Positions 19,489-27,910 of a stretch of DNA of 64,000 bases are shown one piece after another. The notes beneath the pieces are model-generated. The model was not told where the DNA came from. It did not search any database and worked only from the letters and a program-made list of their open reading frames with translations. The DNA comes from Pseudomonas reactans (GTDB lineage: Bacteria; Pseudomonadota; Gammaproteobacteria; Pseudomonadales; Pseudomonadaceae), in the NCBI RefSeq assembly GCF_013385825.1, contig NZ_JACAPG010000011.1:295279-359278 (forward strand). Reading direction: 5' to 3'. Position 1 is the first letter of the stretch, and each line of letters begins with the position of its first letter. The translations under genes were made by a program, and so were the position numbers.

Positions 19489-20409
19489 ATGCGAATGCTG
19501 CGCTCCATCCCCACCCTTGCCGCCTGCGTCCTGGCGTTGTCTTCAAGCCTGCTGAGCGCCGCCCCCATCGACCTCAACGACGGCCAGCACGCGGTGCATC
19601 TGCCGGATGCACCCAAGCGTGTGGTGGTGCTGGAATTCTCCTTTCTCGACAGCCTGGCCGCCGTTGACGTAACGCCCGTCGGCGCCGCCGATGATGGTGA
19701 TGCCAACCGCGTGTTGCCCCGTGTGCGCCAGGCCATCGGCCAATGGAAGTCCGTGGGCCTGCGCTCGCAGCCGAGCATCGAGGAAATCGCCCGGCTCAAG
19801 CCGGACCTGATCGTCGCCGACCTCAACCGTCACCAGGCCTTGTACAACGACCTGGCGAGCATCGCGCCGACCCTGTTGCTGCCATCGCGCGGCGAGGATT
19901 ACCAGGGCAGCCTGAAATCCGCCGAGCTGATCGGCAAGGCGTTGGGCAAGAGCGATCAGATGGCCGCGCGAATCCAGAAGAACCGCGAGAACCTCAAGGC
20001 TATCGCACAACAGATCCCGGCCGGCGCCAGCGTGTTGTTTGGCGTCGCGCGTGAAGACAGTTTCTCCGTGCATGGCCCGGACTCCTACGCCGGCAGCGTG
20101 CTCGAAGCCATCGGCCTGAAAGTCCCCTCGGTACGCGCCAACGCCGCGCCTACCGAGTTCGTCAGCCTGGAGCAATTGCTCGCCCTCGACCCCGGCTGGT
20201 TGCTGGTCGGGCATTACCGTCGCCCCAGCATCGTCGACAGCTGGAGCAAGCAGCCGCTGTGGCAAGTGCTGGGCGCGGTGCGTAACAAGCAGGTGGCCGA
20301 AGTGGATGGCGACAGCTGGGCGCGCAACCGCGGCGTACTGGCGTCGGAGCAGATCGCTGAAGACGCATTGGCGATCCTCAAGGGCGGTAAAGCCGTACTG
20401 AGCCAATAA
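19489..20409 (+). CDS. fecB: Ferric citrate-type ABC transporter substrate-binding protein
   Basis: 306 residues with a signal peptide. The sequence follows E. coli FecB closely in several places (RVVVLEFSFLDSLAAVDV, GAADDGDANRVLP, IARLKPDLIVAD, FVSLEQLLALDPGWLLVGHYRR). It binds the iron-ligand complex in the periplasm and passes it to the FecCD permease. fecC starts two bases after its stop. The resemblance supports ferric dicitrate as ligand, although the adjacent outer-membrane receptor is not of FecA type, so another ferric complex remains possible. Confidence 0.92.
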   Translation: MRMLRSIPTLAACVLALSSSLLSAAPIDLNDGQHAVHLPDAPKRVVVLEFSFLDSLAAVDVTPVGAADDGDANRVLPRVRQAIGQWKSVGLRSQPSIEEIARLKPDLIVADLNRHQALYNDLASIAPTLLLPSRGEDYQGSLKSAELIGKALGKSDQMAARIQKNRENLKAIAQQIPAGASVLFGVAREDSFSVHGPDSYAGSVLEAIGLKVPSVRANAAPTEFVSLEQLLALDPGWLLVGHYRRPSIVDSWSKQPLWQVLGAVRNKQVAEVDGDSWARNRGVLASEQIAEDALAILKGGKAVLSQ

Positions 20410-20411
20410 GC

Positions 20412-21401
20412 ATGGGGCGAAGTGTTGCGGCGGCAGGCATCGTGCTGCTGGGCGCCGGGTTGTTCTGGCTGTCGCTGTACAGCTGGTCACCCTTCACCAT
20501 TACGGCGACGGATGCGTGGAATGGCCTGATCCATCAAGGCAGCGCGGGCGGCAACATGGCCTACATCGTCGCCCAGTTGCGCGTGCCACGGGCCGTGTGT
20601 GCCGCGTTGGTGGGCGCCTGCCTGGGCCTGGCCGGTGCGTTGATGCAGGGCATTACCCGCAACCGCCTGGCCTCGCCATCCTTGTTTGGTGTGACGGCAG
20701 GGGCGGCGTTGGGCTTGGCATTGTTTTCCACCGGGTTGGTCGCGCCGCCGTTTGCCGGTGGCGCCTTGTTGATGACCTGCCTGGGTGGCGCGCTGGCCTG
20801 GGTCACGGTGTTCAGCCTCGGCGGCGCGTGGTCGCCGACCACCGCCCAAGGTCGCCTGGTATTGGCCGGCGTGGCCGTGGCAGCGTTGTGCGCGGCCTTG
20901 ACCCGGCTCACGGTGATCCTGGTCGAGGCCCAGGCGCAAAGCGTGCTCAACTGGCTGGCCGGTTCCCTGGCCAATGTCGGCGCTGCCCAGGTGCAACTGC
21001 TGTGGCCGTGCACCTTGATCGGCGGCCTGTGGGCGCTGTGGTGTGCGCCGCGCCTGAACCTGATCAACCTCGGCGAAGACGCCGCACGCTCCCTGGGCGT
21101 GGGCATTGCCAGCCTGCGTTTGCAGGTGTTCATCGCCAGCCTGTTGCTGGTGGGCGCGAGCGTCTGCGCGGTGGGGCCGATCGGGTTTGTCGGGCTGATC
21201 GCACCGAATATCCTTCGCCAATTCCTTGGTAATGACTACCGCTGGCTGATCCCGCTGAGCGCGGCATTGGGTGCGGTGATCGTGCTGGGCGCCGACCTGC
21301 TCAGCCGCGCCGTGGCGTTTCCGGTGGAGACCCCGGCGGGTGTGGTCACCGCGCTGATCGGCGCGCCGTTCTTCCTCTTTCTTGCCAGGCGCGCCCTATG
21401 A
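20412..21401 (+). CDS. fecC: FecCD-family permease, first subunit
   Basis: 329 residues, about nine to ten membrane helices, the usual size for FecCD permeases. The motif GPIGFVGLIAPNILRQFLG, which contacts the ATPase, is near residue 255, and RVPRAVCAALVGACLGLAGALMQ marks the N-terminal part. It pairs with the next product to carry the iron complex through the inner membrane. The last four bases overlap fecD (ATGA). Confidence 0.94.
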   Translation: MGRSVAAAGIVLLGAGLFWLSLYSWSPFTITATDAWNGLIHQGSAGGNMAYIVAQLRVPRAVCAALVGACLGLAGALMQGITRNRLASPSLFGVTAGAALGLALFSTGLVAPPFAGGALLMTCLGGALAWVTVFSLGGAWSPTTAQGRLVLAGVAVAALCAALTRLTVILVEAQAQSVLNWLAGSLANVGAAQVQLLWPCTLIGGLWALWCAPRLNLINLGEDAARSLGVGIASLRLQVFIASLLLVGASVCAVGPIGFVGLIAPNILRQFLGNDYRWLIPLSAALGAVIVLGADLLSRAVAFPVETPAGVVTALIGAPFFLFLARRAL

Positions 21402-22366
21402 CCCGGCCTCCCTTGCGCCTATGGCTGCTGCTCGGCCTGTTGCTGCTGGCGACGTTGATCAGCCTCAGTGCCGGCACTGTGTGGCTCACCCCAGACACCG
21501 TGCTGGACCGCCTGCTGGCCAACGACGCCCTCGACTTCGAAGTCTGGAACCACCGCCTGCCACGCAGCTTGATCGCGATCCTTGCCGGTGCAGCCTTCGG
21601 CCTGGCCGGGGCGATTGTGCAGGGTGTGATCCGCAACCCGTTGGCCTCGCCGGAAATCCTCGGTGTGACCCAAGGCGCCGGGCTGGCGCTGACCGTGGCG
21701 ATCATCAGTTGGCCGCATTTGCCGATCGTGTGGCTGCCGCTGGTGGCTTGCCTGGGCGGGGCCGGCGGCGCGTTGCTGCTGGCGCTGTACAACACCGGGG
21801 TGAGTTTTTCCGGGGTGCGTTTTGCGTTGTCCGGGGTTGCGATTGCGGTGACGCTGTCCAGCGTTACCGAGTTTCTGATCCTGTCCCATCCGCTGGATAT
21901 CAACACCGCCTTGCTCGCCCTCACCGGCAGCCTATGGAGCCGCAACTGGCACCATGTGGCGCTGGTGTTGCCGTTCCTGGTGCTGATTCCCGTCGGGTTG
22001 TGCCTGGCCAAACCGCTGAACCTGATCGCCCTCGGCGATGAAGCGGCCCATAGCCTCGGCACGCCACTCAGTCGCACACGCTGGCTGGCGATGGCCTGCG
22101 CGGTGCTGCTGACCAGCCTGGGCGTGGGGGTAATCGGGCCGATCGGTTTTATCGGCCTGGTCGCGCCGCACATGGCGCGGCGCTTGGTGGGCGGGCATCA
22201 CCAGTACCTGCTGCCGGCGGCAATGCTGATCGGTGCGTTGCTGCTGGTGCTGGCCGACACGTTGGGGCGCACGTTGATCGCGCCCAGCGAAATCCCCGCC
22301 GGGGTGCTCACGGCGGTGATTGGCGCGCCGTATTTTCTTTGGTTGCTGGCACGGTTCAAGGGCTGA
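21398..22366 (+). CDS. fecD: FecCD-family permease, second subunit
   Basis: 322 residues with the same fold as the preceding permease (LPRSLIAILAGAAFGLAGAIVQG at the N-terminal side, GPIGFIGLVAPHMARRLVGG at the ATPase-contact side). It forms the membrane heterodimer. Overlap with fecC and a four-base gap to fecE show an operon read as one unit. Confidence 0.94.
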   Translation: MTRPPLRLWLLLGLLLLATLISLSAGTVWLTPDTVLDRLLANDALDFEVWNHRLPRSLIAILAGAAFGLAGAIVQGVIRNPLASPEILGVTQGAGLALTVAIISWPHLPIVWLPLVACLGGAGGALLLALYNTGVSFSGVRFALSGVAIAVTLSSVTEFLILSHPLDINTALLALTGSLWSRNWHHVALVLPFLVLIPVGLCLAKPLNLIALGDEAAHSLGTPLSRTRWLAMACAVLLTSLGVGVIGPIGFIGLVAPHMARRLVGGHHQYLLPAAMLIGALLLVLADTLGRTLIAPSEIPAGVLTAVIGAPYFLWLLARFKG

Positions 22367-22370
22367 TCAC

Positions 22371-23171
22371 ATGAGTATTCTTCACGCACGGCAGCTCGAC
22401 ATTGGCTACGGCACCACGTGCATCGTGCAAGGCCTGTCCTTTGCGCCGCCGACCGGGAAGGTCACCGCCTTGATCGGGCCCAATGGCTGCGGCAAGTCGA
22501 CCTTGCTCAAGGCCTTCGCGCGCATCCTCAAGCCGACCCAGGGCGAGTTGACCCTGGATGGCCAGGCCTACGCCAGCCTGTCCGCCCGCGAGTTGGCGCG
22601 GCAGATCGCGTTCTTGCCGCAGGTGCTGCCGGTGCCGGAAGGTGTCAGCGTGCGTCAGTTGGTCGCCTATGGCCGCAGCCCGCATAACTCGCTGTGGGGA
22701 CGCTTGAGCGGCAGTGATCAATCCCACGTGACCCAAGCCATGCAGCGCCTGGAGCTGGACGTGTTGGCTGATCGCGCATTGGCCGATCTGTCCGGCGGCC
22801 AGCGCCAACGGGCTTGGCTGGCGATGGTGTTGGCGCAGAATGCGCCAGTGGTGTTGCTGGATGAACCCACCACCTACCTCGACATCAGCCATCAAGTCGA
22901 ACTCATGGACTTGATGGGTGAACTGGCCGCCGAAGGCAAGACTGTGATCACGGTGCTGCACGACATCAACCAGGCTTGCCGCTACGCCGACCATTTGGCG
23001 GTAATGCACGGCGGCAAGTTGGTGGCTGATGGTGCGCCGGGGGCGGTGATCAATGCCGAGTTGATGAGGCAGGTGTTTGATGTGCAGGTGCAAGTGATGC
23101 AGGAGCCGGTCGCCGGTACACCCATGTGCCTCGTGGAAAAGAGCACGCGAGGCACAGATAAACCCTTGTAG
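22371..23171 (+). CDS. fecE: FecE-type ABC transporter ATP-binding protein
   Basis: 266 residues from ATG 22371. Walker A is GPNGCGKSTLL, the signature LSGGQRQRAWLAMVLAQ, and Walker B VVLLDEPTTYLD; the H-loop is in VLHDINQACRYADH. It powers uptake with FecBCD. Oddly, the stop codon (TAG 23169-23171) is part of a REP sequence, and the last ten or so residues (EKSTRGTDKPL) look like a non-conserved tail run into the repeat, so the original C-terminus may have been altered by REP insertion. Confidence 0.95.
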   Translation: MSILHARQLDIGYGTTCIVQGLSFAPPTGKVTALIGPNGCGKSTLLKAFARILKPTQGELTLDGQAYASLSARELARQIAFLPQVLPVPEGVSVRQLVAYGRSPHNSLWGRLSGSDQSHVTQAMQRLELDVLADRALADLSGGQRQRAWLAMVLAQNAPVVLLDEPTTYLDISHQVELMDLMGELAAEGKTVITVLHDINQACRYADHLAVMHGGKLVADGAPGAVINAELMRQVFDVQVQVMQEPVAGTPMCLVEKSTRGTDKPL

Positions 23172-23267
23172 GAGCCGGCTTGCCGGCGAAGGTCGCCAAC
23201 GATAACGCGGGAAACAGGAATGGACGCGCTGCCTGTGGGTTTTTCGCCGGCAAGCCGGCTCCTACAG
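23166..23267. repeat. REP pair (BIME) supplying two stop codons
   Basis: Inverted copies at 23166-23190 and 23243-23267 (TGTAGGAGCCGGCTTGCCGG and its complement). The TAG in the left copy ends fecE, and the TAG read on the minus strand in the right copy ends the convergent binding-protein gene. Confidence 0.95.
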
Positions 23268-24182
23268 GGAAGCGGCTTTGCGCACGTCGATTGCCTTGGG
23301 CAACAGGTGGTTCTGATAGAACAGATCCGCCGTCGCCTGCTGCGCCGCGATGATCGTGTCGTCAATCGGCAAGATCGGCGAAGGCGGGCGGTTATCCATG
23401 TAACGCGCGATCACCTCGGCAGGCAGTCCCATAAACCCCTTCAGTACGTTCAAACTGTCTTCACGCTGGCTGCGGGTGAGCGCTTCGGCAGCGCTGAGCT
23501 CATCCAGCAGGTCATGTACAAACACGCCATTGGCCTTCGCATAGTCGCGACGCGCGGTATACACCGGCCCCGACAAACCCAGGCCTTCGCCATTGGCCAG
23601 CACATGGCTGGGGCTTTGGCTCAATGCCAAGGATGAATAGGGCTCCCAGATGGCCCAGGCATCCACGCTGCCTTGTTCGAACGCCGCGCTCGCGTCGGCA
23701 GGGGGCAGGTACACCGGCTGGATATCCTTGTAGCTCAGCCCGGCCTTGTTCAGGGCGCGCAGGATCAGGTTGTGGGAACTGGAACCCTTCTGGAAGGCGA
23801 CTTTCTTACCCTTCAGATCCGCCACTGAATGCAGCGGGCTGTCGTTGCGCACCAGGATGGTTTCGGCGCTGGGCTTGGGCGGTTCGGCGCCGATGTAGAC
23901 CAGGTCCGCGCCCGCCGCCTGGGCGAACAGCGGCGGGATGTCGCCGGTCGAACCCACGTCCAGCGCGCCGACGTTGAGCGCTTCGAGCATCTGCGGGCCG
24001 GCGGGGAATTCGATCCACTTCACGTCGGTGTGCGGGAAGCGTTTTTCCAGCAGGCTATGTTCCTTGGCGAGCACCAGGGCGATGGAGCCTTTCTGGTAGC
24101 CGATGCGCAGGGTCGCGGGGTCGGCCGCCAGTGCGGTTTGAGTGACGGCCAGCAGGGCGAGTAACAGTGCGGGAATCTTCAT
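23262..24182 (-). CDS. Sulfonate-type ABC substrate-binding protein (SsuA-like)
   Basis: 306 residues, signal peptide to about Ala19 (LLALLAVTQTALA). The mature protein fits the SsuA/TauA/NrtA family (LRIGYQKGSIALVLAKE, GALDVGSTGDIPPLFAQAAG, KVAFQKGSSSHNLILRAL, DAWAIWEPYSSLA). It should bind a sulfonate or similar organosulfur anion in the periplasm. ATG overlaps the stop of the monooxygenase gene (ATGA). No permease or ATPase gene is adjacent, so it must share those of another system. Its stop codon lies within a REP copy. Confidence 0.92.
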   Translation of the reverse strand: MKIPALLLALLAVTQTALAADPATLRIGYQKGSIALVLAKEHSLLEKRFPHTDVKWIEFPAGPQMLEALNVGALDVGSTGDIPPLFAQAAGADLVYIGAEPPKPSAETILVRNDSPLHSVADLKGKKVAFQKGSSSHNLILRALNKAGLSYKDIQPVYLPPADASAAFEQGSVDAWAIWEPYSSLALSQSPSHVLANGEGLGLSGPVYTARRDYAKANGVFVHDLLDELSAAEALTRSQREDSLNVLKGFMGLPAEVIARYMDNRPPSPILPIDDTIIAAQQATADLFYQNHLLPKAIDVRKAASL

Positions 24183-25510
24183 GCATCGTCCTTTTTGAAG
24201 CGGTTTTCGGGGCGCGCCAAACCGAGGTTTTCACGCAAGGTAGTGCCGGTGTATTCGGTGCGGAACAGGCCGCGCCGTTGCAGCTCCGGCACGACCCATT
24301 GGGCGAAATCCTCCAGCCCGCCCGGCAGGTGCGGCACCAGGATGTTGAAGCCATCGGCGGCGCCGTTTTCGAACCAGCGTTGCAGCTCATCGGCGATCTG
24401 CGCGGGCGTGCCGATCAGGCTGTAATGCCCGCGACCACCCGCGATCCGTCGGCCCAATTGCGCCAGCGTCAGTTTCTCACGGTTGGCCAAATCACTCAGC
24501 AGTTGCTGACGGCTGCGCTGCCCGCTGTCGGTCAGCGGCAACTCCGGCAACGGCCCGTCCAACGGGTAGCCGGACAAGTCGAAATTACCTAGCATGCGCC
24601 CCAGCAAGGCGATGCCCACTTCGGGCTCGACCAGGTCCTGGAACGCCTCGAACTTCGCCTGGGCTTCGGCCTCGGTCTGGCCGACCACTACGAACACCCC
24701 CGGCATGATTTTCAGCGAATCCGGCTCACGCCCATATGGCTCAAGCCGCCCTTTGAGATCCGCATAAAACGCCTGCGCATTTTCCAGCGACGTTTGCGCG
24801 GTAAACACCACTTCTGCCGTTTGCGCCGCCAGTTCACGGCCGGTTTGCGATGAGCCCGCCTGCACGATCACCGGGTGGCCCTGCGGCGAGCGCGCCACGT
24901 TCAGCGGGCCCTTGACGCGGAAATGTTCACCGACATGGTCCAGCACATGCTGTTTCGCCGGGTCGTAGTAGTTGCCGCTGGCCTTGTCCCGCACGAAGGC
25001 ATCGTCCTCCCAGCTGTCCCACAACCCGGTCACGACGTGATGAAACTCCCTGGCGCGGCTGTAGCGCTCGGCGTGGCCGAGGTGTTCATCGCGGCCGAAA
25101 TTCTGCGCTTCAGCGGCGGCATCCGAGGTCACCAGGTTCCAGCCTGCACGGCCTCCAGACAGATGATCCAGCGAGGCGAATTTGCGCGCCACGTGATAGG
25201 GCTCGTTGTAGCTAGTGGTTGCCGTGGCGATCAGGCCGATGTGGTCCGTCACTGCACTCAACGCCGAGAGCAAGGTCAGCGGTTCGAAGTGATCCGAACG
25301 CGCCATATGGCTGGCGATGTCACCTGTGGCCGCCGCAATGCTATCCGCCACGAACAGCGCATCGAACTTGGCCGCTTCAGCCACCCGTGCCAAATGCTTG
25401 TACTGGGCAAAATCCAGCCCGGCATTGGCCGGCACGTCCGGGTGGCGCCAGGCGGCGACGTGGTGCCCGGTGGCCATGAGGAAGGCGCCGAGTTTCAGTT
25501 GACGGCTCAT
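24179..25510 (-). CDS. FMN-dependent monooxygenase, NtaA/SnaA/DszA family
   Basis: 443 residues, the usual length for this branch of the luciferase-like fold. The segments LGAFLMATGHHVAAWRHP, FVADSIAAATG, TSYNEPYHVARKFASLDHLS and GRAGWNLVTSDAAAEAQNFG are typical. These enzymes use FMNH2 from a separate reductase to oxidise substrates such as nitrilotriacetate or organosulfur compounds; none of the neighbours is a reductase. It starts two bases after the receptor stop and overlaps the binding-protein gene, so all three are one operon. Linkage to an SsuA-like protein favours a sulfur-containing substrate (inference). Confidence 0.93.
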   Translation of the reverse strand: MSRQLKLGAFLMATGHHVAAWRHPDVPANAGLDFAQYKHLARVAEAAKFDALFVADSIAAATGDIASHMARSDHFEPLTLLSALSAVTDHIGLIATATTSYNEPYHVARKFASLDHLSGGRAGWNLVTSDAAAEAQNFGRDEHLGHAERYSRAREFHHVVTGLWDSWEDDAFVRDKASGNYYDPAKQHVLDHVGEHFRVKGPLNVARSPQGHPVIVQAGSSQTGRELAAQTAEVVFTAQTSLENAQAFYADLKGRLEPYGREPDSLKIMPGVFVVVGQTEAEAQAKFEAFQDLVEPEVGIALLGRMLGNFDLSGYPLDGPLPELPLTDSGQRSRQQLLSDLANREKLTLAQLGRRIAGGRGHYSLIGTPAQIADELQRWFENGAADGFNILVPHLPGGLEDFAQWVVPELQRRGLFRTEYTGTTLRENLGLARPENRFKKDDA

Positions 25511-25512
25511 GC

Positions 25513-27702
25513 TTAGAAATCCTTGCGCAGTTGCACGCCGAAGTAACGTTCGTCGTCACGGGGCACGGCGCGGTAGATGTAGTTGCCGCCGCTGGCCAGC
25601 AGCGGTGAGTAGGATTTGTCGGCGAGGTTCTTCGCCAGGAATGCGACGCGCCAGCCATTGCTGTAGTCGGCCAGGGCCACGCTGGCGTTCCAGATGCCGT
25701 AGGCACCTTGTTTGGTGTCAAGGTTCTGGCTGATGTCGTACTGCACTTCGCTCTGCCAGCTGTAGTCGGTGCCCAGTTCGATGTCCAGGCCATTATCCAG
25801 CGGGATGCTGTAGTCGGCGCGCACGTAGCTTTTCCAGTCCGGGCTGAAAGGCAGCGGCTTGCCATTCACGTTGCAGGTCGCGGCGGCACCGGCCGGGCAG
25901 GCGAATTCGTCGATGCGCGCGCGGGTGTAGGCCAGGGCACCGGACAGCTTGAGTTGCTGGGTGGCCTGCAAGGCGTAATCCAACTCGACGCCTTCGGTGC
26001 TGACGCTGCCGGCGTTGATCAGGCGCGTCACCACTTGCCCGGCGACCGTGTCGAAAAAGTTGGCCTGGTAGTTGTCGTAATCGCTGTGGAACACCGCCAG
26101 GTTGGTGGTCAGGCGGTTGTTCCAGGCACTGGCCTTGATCCCGGCTTCCCAGGTGTTGGAGGTTTCCGGCTTGAGCGCGTCGGTGTCACGCGGCTGCATA
26201 TTGAAGAACACGTTGTAGGCCGGGCCTTTGTAGCCGCGCGAATAGGTCAGGTAGCTGGTGACGCTGTCGCTGATGTCGTACTGCACGCCCAGGCGACCGG
26301 ACCAACCGTCCTCGTCCACCGAACCGGAGCTGGACGTGGCCGGTTGAATCCCGCTGACCGTAGTGGCCGAAGTGGAGGCGCGGCGGTGATCGTATTTCAG
26401 GTCATCGTGGGTGTAGCGCAGGCCGGCGATGCCACGAAACCGCGAGGTGAAGTTCAGCGTGGTCTCGCCGAACACCGCGTAGCTGTCGTTGGTGGTGCTG
26501 TAGTCGGCGATGCCGCGGTCGGTACGCGTGGTGGTGGTGAGGGTGCGCTGGTAGGTTTCTTCGTCCTTGCCGTGCATGTAGAACAGGCCGCCGACATATT
26601 CCAGGAACTCACCTTTGGGCGAGGCCAGGCGCAGTTCCTGGGAGTATTGGTTGAATGCGAGCGTGCCTTTGTCGGCGGTACCGGGAAACGCGGCGGTCAC
26701 CGTGCCAAGGCGGTCGCCGTCCTGATATTGGGTGTTGTCCCAACCGCGCCAGGCGGTGATCGACGTCAGGGTGTAGTCGCCGAGGTTCCAGTCCAACTGG
26801 GCGGACAGGCCCTTGTTGGTGTCTTCCACATGGCTGCGGGTATCGGTGTTGACGTCGCGGTTGTCGCTGGAGGCCCGCACCGGGCTCAGCGCGTTGGCGA
26901 ACGCCGGGGTCAGGGACTTGCTGACCACGCCATTCGGCGCGTCGTCGTGGGACTGCATGTAGTCGGCGATCAGGGTCAGTTTCAGGTCGTCGTTGGGGGT
27001 GAATTCCAACTTGCCGCGAATGCCCTTGTGGTTGTAGCCGTTGACCTCCTGGCCATTGTGCTGGTTGTCGACATTACCGTCGTAGCTGCCGAACAGCGTA
27101 CTGATCGAACCCTTGAGCACATCCGGCACCAGGCTGCCGCCGATGCCGAACCGGGTACGGCTTTCGTTGCCGCTGTAGTACGACTGGTCGATATAGCCAT
27201 GAGTCTCGGCGGTGGGCGCCTTGCTGGTGATGTTCAGCACACCGGCCGAGGCGTTCTTGCCGAACAGTGTGCCTTGGGGGCCGCGCAGCACCTCGATGCG
27301 TTCGAGGTCGAGCAGGTCAAGGGTGGCCTGGCCGGGGCGGGCGTAGACCACGCCGTCGATCACCGTGGCCACCGTCGGCTCGACGCCGGGGGAGGTGGAA
27401 ATGGTGCCCACGCCGCGCACGAACAGCGAGGTGTCCTTGTTGGAAGCGCCGGTGCGAAAGTTCAGCGACGGCACCTGCTGCGCGATGCTCGCCACGCCGT
27501 TGCGGTTATCGCGCTCCAGCTGTTCGCCATCGAGGACCGAGACGGCCACCGGGACTTTTTGCAGCGATTCTTCGCGGCGGGTGGCGGTGACGGTCACGGA
27601 TTTGAGTGTCGGCTCCTGCGCATCGGCCGCAAAGGCACCGGGGGCGGGAAGGGTGGTCAACCCGGCCAGTATCAGAAAAGTGCTGCGTTGGAAGGTGTGC
27701 AT
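25513..27702 (-). CDS. TonB-dependent receptor, no STN domain
   Basis: 729 residues. Signal peptide (to AFAA, about 26), a TonB-box-like stretch before VTVTATRREESLQKVPVAVSVL, the plug with IRG-like SLFVRGVGT and DLERIEVLRGPQGTLFGKNASAGVLNI, and a barrel ending in Phe (GVQLRKDF). It belongs to the large group also used for non-iron substrates. Being first in an operon with a flavin monooxygenase and a sulfonate-type binding protein, it probably imports an organosulfur or related compound and not a siderophore. A LacI regulator is divergent, with a palindrome 109 bases upstream of the start. Confidence 0.93.
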   Translation of the reverse strand: MHTFQRSTFLILAGLTTLPAPGAFAADAQEPTLKSVTVTATRREESLQKVPVAVSVLDGEQLERDNRNGVASIAQQVPSLNFRTGASNKDTSLFVRGVGTISTSPGVEPTVATVIDGVVYARPGQATLDLLDLERIEVLRGPQGTLFGKNASAGVLNITSKAPTAETHGYIDQSYYSGNESRTRFGIGGSLVPDVLKGSISTLFGSYDGNVDNQHNGQEVNGYNHKGIRGKLEFTPNDDLKLTLIADYMQSHDDAPNGVVSKSLTPAFANALSPVRASSDNRDVNTDTRSHVEDTNKGLSAQLDWNLGDYTLTSITAWRGWDNTQYQDGDRLGTVTAAFPGTADKGTLAFNQYSQELRLASPKGEFLEYVGGLFYMHGKDEETYQRTLTTTTRTDRGIADYSTTNDSYAVFGETTLNFTSRFRGIAGLRYTHDDLKYDHRRASTSATTVSGIQPATSSSGSVDEDGWSGRLGVQYDISDSVTSYLTYSRGYKGPAYNVFFNMQPRDTDALKPETSNTWEAGIKASAWNNRLTTNLAVFHSDYDNYQANFFDTVAGQVVTRLINAGSVSTEGVELDYALQATQQLKLSGALAYTRARIDEFACPAGAAATCNVNGKPLPFSPDWKSYVRADYSIPLDNGLDIELGTDYSWQSEVQYDISQNLDTKQGAYGIWNASVALADYSNGWRVAFLAKNLADKSYSPLLASGGNYIYRAVPRDDERYFGVQLRKDF

Positions 27703-27780
27703 GCTGTGCCCGCTCGAAAAGAATGCCCTGAACCGCTGCGGTTCTTGCGACCGTCAGCGCCTGTGAAATGTCTTTGGCAT

Positions 27781-27792
27781 TCGCTCGAGCGA
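27781..27792. promoter_or_regulatory. 12-bp palindrome in the divergent region
   Basis: TCGCTCGAGCGA is a perfect palindrome lying 19 bases from the stronger LacI-type site, on the receptor side. It may be a second regulator site or a chance match. Confidence 0.35.
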
Positions 27793-27810
27793 GTAGCAGA
27801 CAACGCGCTT

Positions 27811-27824
27811 TGTTAGCGCTAACA
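27811..27824. promoter_or_regulatory. LacI-family operator
   Basis: TGTTAGCGCTAACA is a perfect 14-bp palindrome with the central CG that LacI-family proteins recognise. It sits between the receptor operon and the divergent LacI gene, so it could control both. Confidence 0.75.
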
Positions 27825-27910
27825 TCGCCATTATTGGTAGGTCTGGTTTAGAACGTCAAATACTGAAAAATTAGTCCTATATTCTTTTTGGTTTTTAACA
27901 GGATCATCCC

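Noticed and set aside
25708..27816. 702-codon frame opposite the TonB receptor
   Set aside because: Val/Gly/Ala-rich shadow of the receptor with no known motif.
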